Below, in pieces: positions 41,628-50,554 of a stretch of DNA of 64,000 nucleotides. The notes below the pieces were generated by a model that saw only the letters and a list, made by a program, of their open reading frames with translations, had not been told where the DNA came from and searched no databases. Made by a program: the position numbers and the translations under genes. Position 1 is the first letter of the stretch, and each line of letters begins with the position of its first letter. Origin of the DNA: Pedobacter sp. N36a (GTDB lineage: Bacteria; Bacteroidota; Bacteroidia; Sphingobacteriales; Sphingobacteriaceae); contig NZ_JACSZW010000010.1 in the NCBI RefSeq assembly GCF_014472395.1, forward strand, positions 1 to 64,000. The letters run 5' to 3'.

Positions 41628-42824
41628 ATGAATTGGAAATTCTGGCAAAAGAATAAAGATGCCAAGCCAGGTAAGAAAAAGACTAAAAGCCGTGAATGGT
41701 TCGATGCCATTTTATTTGCGGTAATAGCAGCCACCATCATCAGGGTGTTTTTCATTGAAGCCTATACTATTCCTACCGCCTCGATGGAAAGGTCGCTTTT
41801 AGTTGGCGATTTCTTATTCGTGAGTAAAGTGAATTATGGTGCAAGGATTCCGATGACACCAGTTGCCTTTCCTTTCGCCCACCATACGATGCCAATTACT
41901 GGGACTAAAGCGTATTGGGATGGCGTACAATGGAAATTCCGTAGGTTACCTGGTCTTTCTGACATTAAAAGAAATGACGTAGTGGTATTTAATTATCCGC
42001 AAGGAGATACGGTCGCTGTAGAATATCAGGATCAGGATTACTACCAACTGGTGCGTTCTTTAGGATGGAAACAGGTGAATAGCCAGTTTACCATTGTGAG
42101 CAGACCTGTAGATAAAAGAGAGAATTATATCAAAAGATGTATTGGAATTGCCGGTGATACCATCAGCATGAAAAGCGGTTTGGTTTACCTGAATGGCAAG
42201 GCTGATCCACTAAAAAACACTGGACAGATTTCTTATGAGGTAGTTTTTAAAACTTCAGATGTGAACTTTAAGGTGTTTGAAGATATCGGATTTAATGTTT
42301 CTGAGGAAATTTCTGCGATCGGTCAAAATAATTACCAGTTTACAGGTACTGCTGAAATGTTGGATAAGGTGCGCAAACTGGATTTTGTACAGTCGGTGAA
42401 AGAGATTACAGAGCCTGCAGGTAAAAGAGATCCGGACATTTTTCCTTTTGATCAGAACAGAGATTGGAACGTCGATAATTTCGGTCCAATCATTATTCCT
42501 AAAAGGGGCTGGACGGTTAAATTGGATAGTGTAACGATGCCGCTTTATGAAAGAAGCATTCGTATTTATGAAGGAAATAAAGTAGAGAAATCTGGTAAAG
42601 GATGGTTGATCAATGGCGTTGCTGCGGATAGCTATACTTTCAAAATGGATTACTACTGGATGATGGGTGATAACCGCCATAGATCTGCGGATTCCCGTTA
42701 CTGGGGCTTTGTACCGGAAGATCATATCGTAGGAAAAGCATTGTTCATCTGGATGAGCTATGATACTAACGGATCATTCTTTAGTAAGATCAGATGGAAT
42801 AGGTTGTTCAGAGGAATCAACTAA
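41628..42824 (+). CDS. lepB: signal peptidase I
   Basis: A 398-residue membrane peptidase that cleaves signal peptides of exported proteins. One N-terminal helix (about 27-43) precedes the catalytic Ser52 in YTIPTASMERSL; the Lys general base is in ENYIKRCIGIAGDTIS (about residue 169); the C-terminal MGDNRHRSADSRYWGFVPE box is intact. The catalytic domain carries a large insertion (about 190-300) between the Lys box and the GDNR box, as is common in Bacteroidota. It starts 6 bases after dapB and is the last gene of the parA cluster. Confidence 0.95.
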   Translation: MNWKFWQKNKDAKPGKKKTKSREWFDAILFAVIAATIIRVFFIEAYTIPTASMERSLLVGDFLFVSKVNYGARIPMTPVAFPFAHHTMPITGTKAYWDGVQWKFRRLPGLSDIKRNDVVVFNYPQGDTVAVEYQDQDYYQLVRSLGWKQVNSQFTIVSRPVDKRENYIKRCIGIAGDTISMKSGLVYLNGKADPLKNTGQISYEVVFKTSDVNFKVFEDIGFNVSEEISAIGQNNYQFTGTAEMLDKVRKLDFVQSVKEITEPAGKRDPDIFPFDQNRDWNVDNFGPIIIPKRGWTVKLDSVTMPLYERSIRIYEGNKVEKSGKGWLINGVAADSYTFKMDYYWMMGDNRHRSADSRYWGFVPEDHIVGKALFIWMSYDTNGSFFSKIRWNRLFRGIN

Positions 42825-42846
42825 TTTTACTAAGCTATTTTTATGG

Positions 42847-42877
42847 ACGGCTGATGCATTGCATCAGCCGTTTTTTA
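42847..42877 (+). terminator. terminator of the parA-lepB cluster
   Basis: A 12-bp inverted repeat (ACGGCTGATGCA and TGCATCAGCCGT) centred near 42859 is followed by TTTTTATTT. It stands about 25 bases after the lepB stop. Confidence 0.85.
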
Positions 42878-43007
42878 TTTTATTCTTTCTTGGCATAAAT
42901 AGCTCTTTAAAGCGCTAAAGCGAACATACGTTTCCATCTTTTGTGTATAAGTACATGTTACTTTAAAAATAATTTAATAAGTATGCTGGTTTTAGAATAA
43001 AATATTT

Positions 43008-43015
43008 TAAGTTTG
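43008..43015 (+). promoter_or_regulatory. possible promoter -7 box of the ROK gene
   Basis: TAAGTTTG matches TAnnTTTG exactly, 19 bases before the TTG start of the ROK gene. The -33 region (TTTTAG near 42990) is a weak match. Confidence 0.4.
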
Positions 43016-43034
43016 ATTAACTAAACTAATAACT

Positions 43035-44225
43035 TTGACTGCCAGCGTAAAAAAATATCATCAGTTAAGGACCGATGTGATCAAGCATTTGTATTACAGT
43101 AAGATGTTAACACTTACTGAACTAAGTCACTTGACGCATAAAAGTCTACCGTTAATCACCAATGTGGTGAATGACCTGGTAGAAGACGGATATATTTTAG
43201 AACATGGACTGGCCCCGTCAACCGGAGGCAGAAGAGCATTAACCTTCCTTTTAAATCAGGATAAGCAAAGATATATTGTGGCCGTTGCCATGGATCAATT
43301 GGTTACTCAGGTGGTCATTTACGATTTATTGAATCATGCTCGTACGGAACCTGAATTGTTCAAGCTACCCCTTAAAGAAGGTCCGGCAATTACTCAAACT
43401 TTAATCAAGTTTCTGAAAGACTACATCTCCCGTTCCGGAATTCCTATTGAACAGATACTTGGGGTGGGTATTGGTATGCCAGGTTTTGTAAATGCAGCAG
43501 AAGGCATAAATCACAGCTTCTTTAAAGTTGAAGGAGAGAGAAGTTTAAACAAACATTTAATTAAAGAATTGGGCTTGCCTGTATTCATCGACAATGATTC
43601 AAGTATGATCGCATTATCCGAATTGAAATTCGGTGCAGGTAAGAACTTGAAAGATGTTATGGTAGTCAACATCGGTTGGGGAATTGGTTTGGGGATGATC
43701 ATCAATGGGAGCTTGTTTAGAGGACATAGCGGTTATGCTGGAGAATTCAGTCACATTCCATTGTCACAGAGCAATAAATTGTGCTCTTGTGGGAAACGTG
43801 GATGCCTGGAAGTAGATACCTCTTTATTGGTATTGGTGGAAAGAGCAAAAACTCAAATTGCCGAAGGAGTGAGTTCCAGTTTGGAACAACTTTTCTTGGA
43901 CGATAGTAAATTACATGGAGATCATTTTTTGGAAGCAGCTAAAGCAGGGGATCCTTTAGCTGTGTCTATTCTGGCAGATGCCGCTTTCCTTATCGGAAAA
44001 GGACTCGCCACCTTAATTCACATTATCAATCCAGAATTAATTGTATTGGGCGGAAGAGGCGCATTAGCAGGAAAAATGATGATGGCGCCAATTCAACAGG
44101 CCATTCATGAGTTTTGTATTCCAAGACTCGCAGAACAGACGGAAATTAGAGTATCAGAATTGAATGCTGATTCCGGGCTTTTGGGAGCTGCAACACTCGT
44201 TATCGAGAACTGTAATTTTAATTAA
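43035..44225 (+). CDS. ROK family transcriptional regulator
   Basis: A 396-residue NagC/Mlc-type protein. An N-terminal winged helix-turn-helix (about 8-65: LTLTELSHLTHKSLPLITNV, GYILEHGLAPSTGGRRA) is joined to a sugar-kinase-like ROK domain with GVGIGMPGF, FIDNDSSMIALSE, GHSGYAGEFSHIPL and the zinc site CSCGKRGC (Cys250, Cys252, Cys257). The N-terminal kinase loop lacks the usual DxGGT, as expected of a regulator without kinase activity. The likely ligand is a sugar or sugar phosphate. The start is a TTG. It lies immediately before the SusC/SusD pair in the same direction, so it probably controls that pair. Confidence 0.9.
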   Translation: MTASVKKYHQLRTDVIKHLYYSKMLTLTELSHLTHKSLPLITNVVNDLVEDGYILEHGLAPSTGGRRALTFLLNQDKQRYIVAVAMDQLVTQVVIYDLLNHARTEPELFKLPLKEGPAITQTLIKFLKDYISRSGIPIEQILGVGIGMPGFVNAAEGINHSFFKVEGERSLNKHLIKELGLPVFIDNDSSMIALSELKFGAGKNLKDVMVVNIGWGIGLGMIINGSLFRGHSGYAGEFSHIPLSQSNKLCSCGKRGCLEVDTSLLVLVERAKTQIAEGVSSSLEQLFLDDSKLHGDHFLEAAKAGDPLAVSILADAAFLIGKGLATLIHIINPELIVLGGRGALAGKMMMAPIQQAIHEFCIPRLAEQTEIRVSELNADSGLLGAATLVIENCNFN

Positions 44226-44325
44226 TATATAATAGAGTTTTTTAGTCTAGGGATAAGCTAAAAGCTTTTAAATGCAACAGGAGTATCAATAATTAACCAA
44301 ATTTTAACAATTAAATCTTTACAAG

Positions 44326-47300
44326 ATGAAACAGATGTACTTAAAGTGTATGGCCGTTTTGTTATTAAGCGTAATAACAATAACTGCTTATGCGCAACAA
44401 AAGGTTACCGGAACGGTAACGGAAAAATCAGGGTCGCCCATCCCTGGTGTAAGTGTCACAGAAAAGGGCTCTAAAAATGGAACTTCAACTAATGCAGATG
44501 GAAAGTTCAGCATTACTGTTAAGCCAGGTGCTACATTAGTGTTCTCTTCTATTGGCTTAAGCTCAAAAGAGGTAAATGTCGGGAATTCGGCAAATCATAA
44601 TGTCGTTCTTCAGGACGATGAGAACAAATTAAATGAGGTAGTCGTTACTGCTTTGGGTATTAAAAGAGAAAAGAAATCTTTAGGATATGCCATGCAGGAA
44701 ATTAAAGGAGAATCTTTGGTAGAAGCTAGAGAACCGAATCTTGTAAACGCATTGTCAGGTAAGGTGGCTGGTTTACAAATTACCCGTTCTAGTAGTGGTC
44801 CGGCTGGTTCATCTAAAATTACGTTAAGGGGTAACAACTCACTGACTGGTGATAACCAACCTCTAATTGTGGTAGACGGTGTGCCAATGGAAAATTTCAC
44901 AGGTGCTAAAAACAACGATTTTTCTAATCCTGGTTTGGATATGGGTAACGGTTTAGCCGATATCAATCCGGAAGACATCGAAAGTATGTCGGTGCTTAAG
45001 GGACCTTCAGCTTCGGCACTTTATGGATCAAGAGCAGGTAACGGAGTCATCTTAATTACCACAAAATCAGGAAAAGCGCAAACTGGCCTGGGAATCACAG
45101 TAACTTCCTCTTTAGGAATTGAAAGTATATTGACCGGCCCTGATTTGCAAAGTTCATTCGGACAAGGTGAAAATAGTATTTTTAAAAATATCTCAAATGG
45201 AAGCTGGGGACCTAAAATCGAAGGTCAAATGGTTACAAAATGGAATGCTGAACAAGCACCACTTCAAAGCTTTGATAACATCGGGAATTATTTTCAAAAT
45301 GGGATTTCATTAAATAACGGGATTTCATTCCAGCAGCAATTTAAAGGAACGTCTGTATATACGTCCTTAAATCGTGCAGATGATAAAAGTATTATTCCTG
45401 GCGTTAAATTGACCAAAACAAATTTAACGGCAAGAGCTGTGAGTAAATTTGGAAAGGACGACCGTTGGACAACAGATACTAAAGTTCAGTACAGCAATAC
45501 CAACGCAGAAAACAGGCCTTTATTGGGTTCAAGAAGTGAAAATGCTTTTGCTGCAATTTATAACTTGCCAAGATCAATCGATATTCGCGACTTTAGCGAT
45601 GCGAAAAGAGCAGATGGCACCATGTTGTGGTACGGTGGAGGAAATCAGATTAACCCTTACTGGGCACGTCAATATAACTTGAATCAGGATATTAGAGATC
45701 GTTTCTTAATGAACGGATCATTAAAATATCAATTCAATAACTGGTTAACTGCGGAAGTAAAAGGTGGTGCTGATTTGTATACGACCAACACGGAGGCTAA
45801 GGTTTATGGGGGTAGTCCGATCGTGTCTACAGGAAGATACAGTACAGGTAAGAACACCTTCCAGGAAACCAATTTCAGTACCTTAATCACTGCTAAACAA
45901 GATAATTTATTTAGCAAATTCGGTGGTGTGCTGACTTTGGGTGGAAACTTAATGTCTAGTAAACGTTCTGGTATAAGTGCAAGCTCAGGTGAATTTGTTG
46001 TGCCAGACTTTTTCTCGCTAAACAACGGTGTAAACAATCCAACTGTAAACGAAGATTTCAGTAGAAAAAAAATCAACTCGATCTATGGATCAGGACAGCT
46101 TAATTGGGATCAGTATTTATTCCTGGATGTGACCTTTAGAAATGACTGGACTAGTACTTTGAACAACAACAACCGTTCTTATTTCTATCCATCGGTGAGT
46201 ACTTCATTCGTTTTTTCTGACATGATTACTAAAGCAGGAGGTACATTGCCGTCCTGGATGAGCTATGGTAAACTTAGAGCTTCTTATGCTGAAGTAGGGA
46301 ATGATTTAGGTGCTTATCAGCTATATAATACTTATGTAATCAGTAAGGATCCGAATGGAAATACGGTGGCTTCGAGAGATAAAGTTTTAAACGATCCTAA
46401 TGTTAGAAGTGAGCTGATTAAAGCATTTGAAGTAGGTGCAGAGATGAGGTTTTTCGATAGCAAATTTGGCTTCGATATTGCTTATTATAAATCAAATGCA
46501 ACCAGACAATTATTGGAGATAGGCTTGGATCCACTAAGTGGTTATCAGAAAAAAAGGGTAAATGCTGGTGATATTCAGAATACTGGATTTGAGGCTATGG
46601 TAGATGCCAGAGTGATGTCAAATCAAGATGGTTTGAATTGGAATATGTTGCTGAATTTCTCTAGAAATAACAATACCGTTAAAGCTTTAACTCCTGATAT
46701 TAGTGAATATGGTCTAGGTGGTTATGATGATGTATTTGTTTTAGCAGTGACCAATCAAAAATTCGGAGAGATTTATGGCAGCAAATACCTTAGAGTAGAA
46801 GATGCGGCCAGCCCTTTTAATGGTCAATTAATTCTTGACGCAGACGGTTTGCCTCAAAGAGGTGCGCAAAAAACAAGATTAGGTAATCAGCAGGCAAATG
46901 CTTTACTGGGCTTTACCAATAGTTTTGCTTATAAAGGATTTGGATTGTCATTCCTTGTAGACGCGCGTTTCGGCGGTCAAATTTTTTCTGGAACTAATGC
47001 TGCAATGCAGGAAAACGGAACTTCAGCAGTTACAGCTCCTAATGGTTTAAGAGAAAATATGGTAGTGAATGGTGTAATCTTAAATGGTAGTGGTCAATAT
47101 GTTCAGAATAGCACTGCAGTAACTCCTGAAAGATATTGGGCTAAAGTTCATAGCTATGGAAACCTTGGAATTGGGGAAGAAAATATTTATAATGCAACTA
47201 ACATTCGTTTAAGAAATGTTCAGTTAAATTATTCTTTTCCAGCTAAATTCTTAGCTAAAACACCTCTTCAACGCGCAAAAATTGGTGTTTCCTGCAATAA

Positions 47301-47439
47301 TGTATGGTTAATTTCAGGTGATATGAATGGTGTTGACCCGGAGTCTGTATACGCAACAGGTAGCAATGCTACTGGATTTGAAAATTTCAGTGCACCAACG
47401 ACACGGACATTTTTATTTAACTTAACACTGGGCTTCTAA
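44326..47439 (+). CDS. SusC/RagA family TonB-linked outer membrane transporter
   Basis: A 1,037-residue outer membrane transporter. A signal peptide (about 1-23), a carboxypeptidase-regulatory-like domain (about 26-100), a TonB-box-like NEVVVTALGI (residues 103-112), a plug (about 115-230: SGKVAGLQITRSSSGPAGSS, LRGNNSLTGDNQPLIVVDGV, GPSASALYGSRAGNGVILIT) and a barrel ending in TRTFLFNLTLGF with the terminal Phe. It partners the SusD-like lipoprotein encoded 41 bases downstream. The substrate is not known; the ROK regulator upstream suggests a carbohydrate. Confidence 0.96.
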   Translation: MKQMYLKCMAVLLLSVITITAYAQQKVTGTVTEKSGSPIPGVSVTEKGSKNGTSTNADGKFSITVKPGATLVFSSIGLSSKEVNVGNSANHNVVLQDDENKLNEVVVTALGIKREKKSLGYAMQEIKGESLVEAREPNLVNALSGKVAGLQITRSSSGPAGSSKITLRGNNSLTGDNQPLIVVDGVPMENFTGAKNNDFSNPGLDMGNGLADINPEDIESMSVLKGPSASALYGSRAGNGVILITTKSGKAQTGLGITVTSSLGIESILTGPDLQSSFGQGENSIFKNISNGSWGPKIEGQMVTKWNAEQAPLQSFDNIGNYFQNGISLNNGISFQQQFKGTSVYTSLNRADDKSIIPGVKLTKTNLTARAVSKFGKDDRWTTDTKVQYSNTNAENRPLLGSRSENAFAAIYNLPRSIDIRDFSDAKRADGTMLWYGGGNQINPYWARQYNLNQDIRDRFLMNGSLKYQFNNWLTAEVKGGADLYTTNTEAKVYGGSPIVSTGRYSTGKNTFQETNFSTLITAKQDNLFSKFGGVLTLGGNLMSSKRSGISASSGEFVVPDFFSLNNGVNNPTVNEDFSRKKINSIYGSGQLNWDQYLFLDVTFRNDWTSTLNNNNRSYFYPSVSTSFVFSDMITKAGGTLPSWMSYGKLRASYAEVGNDLGAYQLYNTYVISKDPNGNTVASRDKVLNDPNVRSELIKAFEVGAEMRFFDSKFGFDIAYYKSNATRQLLEIGLDPLSGYQKKRVNAGDIQNTGFEAMVDARVMSNQDGLNWNMLLNFSRNNNTVKALTPDISEYGLGGYDDVFVLAVTNQKFGEIYGSKYLRVEDAASPFNGQLILDADGLPQRGAQKTRLGNQQANALLGFTNSFAYKGFGLSFLVDARFGGQIFSGTNAAMQENGTSAVTAPNGLRENMVVNGVILNGSGQYVQNSTAVTPERYWAKVHSYGNLGIGEENIYNATNIRLRNVQLNYSFPAKFLAKTPLQRAKIGVSCNNVWLISGDMNGVDPESVYATGSNATGFENFSAPTTRTFLFNLTLGF

Positions 47440-47480
47440 TTTTTTAACAAAGGACATTTCCTTTATAAATCAAGATTCTG

Positions 47481-49388
47481 ATGAAAACAATTATAAAAAC
47501 CTCATGTATGCTTTTAACAACAACCTTGTTATTCGCATCATGTAAAAAATTCGAACAAATCAATGTAAGCCCTGTCGCCGCGACAGGTGATCAGGTACAA
47601 ACTGAATATTTCATTAATGGCTCTATTATTGGTGCCCAGATGAACCCTGATATAGCAGAGCGTTCATTTATCCTTTACTGGAAAACTGCAGGGCATCAGC
47701 ATAGTAATGGTGGGCTTTCTTCAGGCTCTTATAATGATGGCTGGACCAGCGCGTATTATGATAAGGTCGCTGTATGGTTAAATAGTGCCAACACCGCAAT
47801 CCAAATTGGTGAGGAGCAAATTGCAAAAGGAACAGCAAAAGCTTATACCCCTAATCTGATACAGGTGGCAAGAATCTGGAGAGCTTACTTAATGAGTGAA
47901 ATGACAGATAATTTTGGACCAATTCCTGTTAAGGCCTTTAGTGGGACTAACCCTGAATTCTCCGATGTAAAAACCATCTATTATTACCTGTTGACTGAAT
48001 TAAAAGAAGCGAGTACCAAGCTTGATGTAGCTGTTGCAAATACGGATGCATTGAAAAAACTGGATCCTGCATATGCCTACGATTATGCAAAATGGAGAAA
48101 GTATGCAAACTCTATGCGTATGCGTTTAGCGATGAGGTTATCTGAAGTAGATGCTGAAAAAGCTAAAACTGAATTTGAACTGGCAGCAGCAGGAAGTGAT
48201 TTCATTAAAGTAACTGATGAGACTTTCCAGGTAGCAGAGAGACCAGGATGGGATGACCTTACTGGCGTAATGAGTAGAGAATGGAACCCACAATTTATCT
48301 CTGCATCTTTAAATAATATTTATTTAGGCCTTGGTGGGATTAAAACAGAAACTCAGCTTGGCGCAAGTTATTTATCAGCGATTAAACCTGCAGATTACCT
48401 GGGCTTAAAATTTGATGATCACTTTACCTCTAAAACTAATAACCCATCTGCCGGATATTGGTTTGATGGTCTTCCAAATGTAATTGATCCACGTGCTTAT
48501 AAAACGTTTATCATTCCAGGCGATTTCTCTAATGCTAATTTTAACTCCTATCCTTCCTGGACTACTGATGCTAAAACGACCACCAGAAATCTAATGAGTG
48601 CCACAAATACAGTGGTAAAAACAATTGATGCTAAAAATACCTGGAATGCTTCCAATACTGGCGACTGGGGTGCAAAAGGAACAAAAAATGAGGTGAGAGC
48701 CTATGAAGGTACGATGCCGCGTCTGTCTAACCAATTTAGAGCAAGTACCAGCAAACGTATTTTCTTTGCACCATGGGAAACCTATTTCCTATTGGCTGAA
48801 GCAGCTGAGCGTGGATGGGCAACACCAATGGGTGGAAAGTCTGCATATGAGGCTGGTATCCGAGCTAGTTTTGAGTATTGGGGTGTAAGCAACTCAGTTG
48901 GTAATTACTTGACATCTGAGGACTTCAATAGAGTAGGTACATCAGTAAATTGGGATCACATCACAGAACCTCCTGCAAGCCATGCTATGAATTACATTAA
49001 TGGATACACAAATGAAGCAGGAGTTGCTAACGTTTTGTACCCGGTAAATAACCTGTATAAAAATGGTGCAGTTAAAAATGACCGCTTAACAAAAATCATT
49101 ACGCAGAAATTTATTGCGCAAACACCTTGGCTTCCACTAGAAGCTTGGAATGATCAAAGACGTTTAGGATTACCTTTCTTCGAAAATCCAGCGATCGAAA
49201 ATGTATTGCCTAACTTACCGGCTTTAAACAGCGGTAATTATATGACAAGTAACGTTAAGTTCTTCCCTCAACGCTTGAGATATCCTTCAAGTTTGCAAAC
49301 GACTAACAAACCTGGTTACCAACAGGCAGTAACTGCTTTAGGTGGACCTGATGAAGTGTTGACTCCATTATGGTGGGCCAAAAAATAA
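47481..49388 (+). CDS. SusD/RagB-family nutrient-binding lipoprotein
   Basis: A 635-residue surface lipoprotein that acts as the lid and binding protein of the SusC transporter. The lipoprotein signal ends at Cys21 (LLFASCKK). The body is helical with the SusD-like pattern: ARIWRAYLMSEMTDNFGPIPV, YDYAKWRKYANSMRMRLAMR, and late FFAPWETYFLLAEAAERGW. It belongs to the second SusD-like family (nutrient-binding type) and is longer than most members. It ends in a perfect terminator, closing the ROK-SusC-SusD unit. No glycoside hydrolase or other enzyme gene follows. Confidence 0.94.
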   Translation: MKTIIKTSCMLLTTTLLFASCKKFEQINVSPVAATGDQVQTEYFINGSIIGAQMNPDIAERSFILYWKTAGHQHSNGGLSSGSYNDGWTSAYYDKVAVWLNSANTAIQIGEEQIAKGTAKAYTPNLIQVARIWRAYLMSEMTDNFGPIPVKAFSGTNPEFSDVKTIYYYLLTELKEASTKLDVAVANTDALKKLDPAYAYDYAKWRKYANSMRMRLAMRLSEVDAEKAKTEFELAAAGSDFIKVTDETFQVAERPGWDDLTGVMSREWNPQFISASLNNIYLGLGGIKTETQLGASYLSAIKPADYLGLKFDDHFTSKTNNPSAGYWFDGLPNVIDPRAYKTFIIPGDFSNANFNSYPSWTTDAKTTTRNLMSATNTVVKTIDAKNTWNASNTGDWGAKGTKNEVRAYEGTMPRLSNQFRASTSKRIFFAPWETYFLLAEAAERGWATPMGGKSAYEAGIRASFEYWGVSNSVGNYLTSEDFNRVGTSVNWDHITEPPASHAMNYINGYTNEAGVANVLYPVNNLYKNGAVKNDRLTKIITQKFIAQTPWLPLEAWNDQRRLGLPFFENPAIENVLPNLPALNSGNYMTSNVKFFPQRLRYPSSLQTTNKPGYQQAVTALGGPDEVLTPLWWAKK

Positions 49389-49404
49389 GCCAACCTTAAT
49401 ACTG

Positions 49405-49441
49405 AAAAACCCTGCAGATCTTAGATCTGCAGGGTTTTTTT
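49405..49441. terminator. terminator after the SusC/SusD unit
   Basis: A perfect 17-bp inverted repeat (AAAAACCCTGCAGATCT and its complement around one T) ends in T6. It can serve both the SusD gene and the convergent CsbD gene. Confidence 0.92.
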
Positions 49442-49458
49442 GTGTTCACGGATATTCG

Positions 49459-49644
49459 TTATAATGATTTTATCCAGGTCACCAGTTCATCGCGGGTCTT
49501 GCCTGTTTTCTGCTGTAATTTTCCATACATTTCATCTTCTTTACCTTCTTCGTACTTCAAATCGTCGTCGGTTAAATCGGCGTAAGCTTGTTTTACTTTT
49601 CCTTTAACTTCGTTCCATTTTCCTTTTAATTCCAACTTATCCAT
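49459..49644 (-). CDS. CsbD family stress protein
   Basis: A 61-residue charged protein, MDKLELKGKWNEVKGKVKQ start, then DLTDDDLKYEEGKEDEMYGKLQQKTGKTRDEL. The KGKWNEVKGKVKQ and GKLQQKTGKTRDE repeats are the CsbD signature. Members are induced by general stress in Bacillus and enterobacteria; their molecular role is not known. It is a single gene convergent with the SusD gene. Confidence 0.93.
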   Translation of the reverse strand: MDKLELKGKWNEVKGKVKQAYADLTDDDLKYEEGKEDEMYGKLQQKTGKTRDELVTWIKSL

Positions 49645-49785
49645 AACTCTTTTTTTTAATGATTAACAATAAATAGATACCTAAAGAACAGCTGCAAAAA
49701 ATATTTGTTTGATTTTATGTAACCTTTTGGGCTTTTCGATCATCTTCTGTATAGAAATTTCCTGACCACTAAACACCACAACCTG

Positions 49786-50472
49786 ATGAAAAAACTCATT
49801 TATTTACTCTTATTTACCACATGTATGACCCAAACGTCCTGTACGATGATGATCAAAGGACTCGTTAAAAAGGTAGTCAAGCATTACGACGATCATATTG
49901 ATATGAACGTATCTTCCTTCCAGCTGATAGATAAAAAGGGAAAAGTGCAGTCTTTCGCAGACCTGTATGCCGGGAAGACCGTTTACTTGTATACCTGGGC
50001 AGATACGAGCAGTCGCCCCCCGCATGATAAAAATTACAATGACCTGAAAGCGCGTTTCGCTCCTTATCCGGATGTGGTGTTTGTAGATTTATTTATTGGA
50101 TCAAATGAAAAATCATGGCTGGATTTTGAAAAGAAAAAGCCGGGGACAGATCAGTGTTTTCTGGTTAAAAGCGGAGCTTCCGAAAAATTCCTGTCGGACT
50201 TAGAAGGATCTACTGTTGTTCCATTTATTATAGGAAAAGACGGGAAAATGCTGGCCTTTAAGGCACCTAAACCACAAGATAAGATCTTAGTGGATTATGT
50301 GCTTTTCGAGGCCAGGGAAGGCATAGATGGCAGTACTTCAGCGAAAAAATTGATCAAAGGGGTGAACAGCCAGCAAAAGTTCAAAACTGAAGCGCTGAAC
50401 AATTGGTATAAGCAGCATTTTAACGTGACTGAAATAGATAAATTGTCTTTTGGAGCTTCCTCCACTCAGTAG
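49786..50472 (+). CDS. thioredoxin-fold-like exported protein without redox cysteines
   Basis: A 228-residue protein with a signal peptide ending near the possible lipidation Cys19 (TQTSC; the -3 residue is unusual for a lipobox). After a linker, SSFQLIDKKGKVQSFADLY and the strand KTVYLYTWADTSSRPP resemble TlpA-type thioredoxin folds, where a WCxxC motif would be expected at WADTSSRP; both Cys are missing. The later VVPFIIGKDGKMLAFKAP fits the cis-Pro loop and last strand of the fold. It may be a redox-inactive relative of TlpA proteins. It diverges from CsbD and converges with acs. Confidence 0.6.
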   Translation: MKKLIYLLLFTTCMTQTSCTMMIKGLVKKVVKHYDDHIDMNVSSFQLIDKKGKVQSFADLYAGKTVYLYTWADTSSRPPHDKNYNDLKARFAPYPDVVFVDLFIGSNEKSWLDFEKKKPGTDQCFLVKSGASEKFLSDLEGSTVVPFIIGKDGKMLAFKAPKPQDKILVDYVLFEAREGIDGSTSAKKLIKGVNSQQKFKTEALNNWYKQHFNVTEIDKLSFGASSTQ

Positions 50473-50487
50473 CATATTTAACTTAAA

Positions 50488-50525
50488 AAAAGGCCAGCTT
50501 AGATTTTTTTCTAAGCTGGCCTTTT
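50488..50525. terminator. bidirectional terminator
   Basis: AAAAGGCCAGCTTAG (50488-50502) pairs perfectly with CTAAGCTGGCCTTTT (50511-50525) around a T-rich loop. It separates the exported protein gene from the convergent acs gene. Confidence 0.9.
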
Positions 50526-50554
50526 GAATAGGTTATTTTTTAAGACCGAGGTGG

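Noticed and set aside
42255..42725. 156-codon minus-strand frame
   Set aside because: Antisense to lepB, including its catalytic GDNR region.
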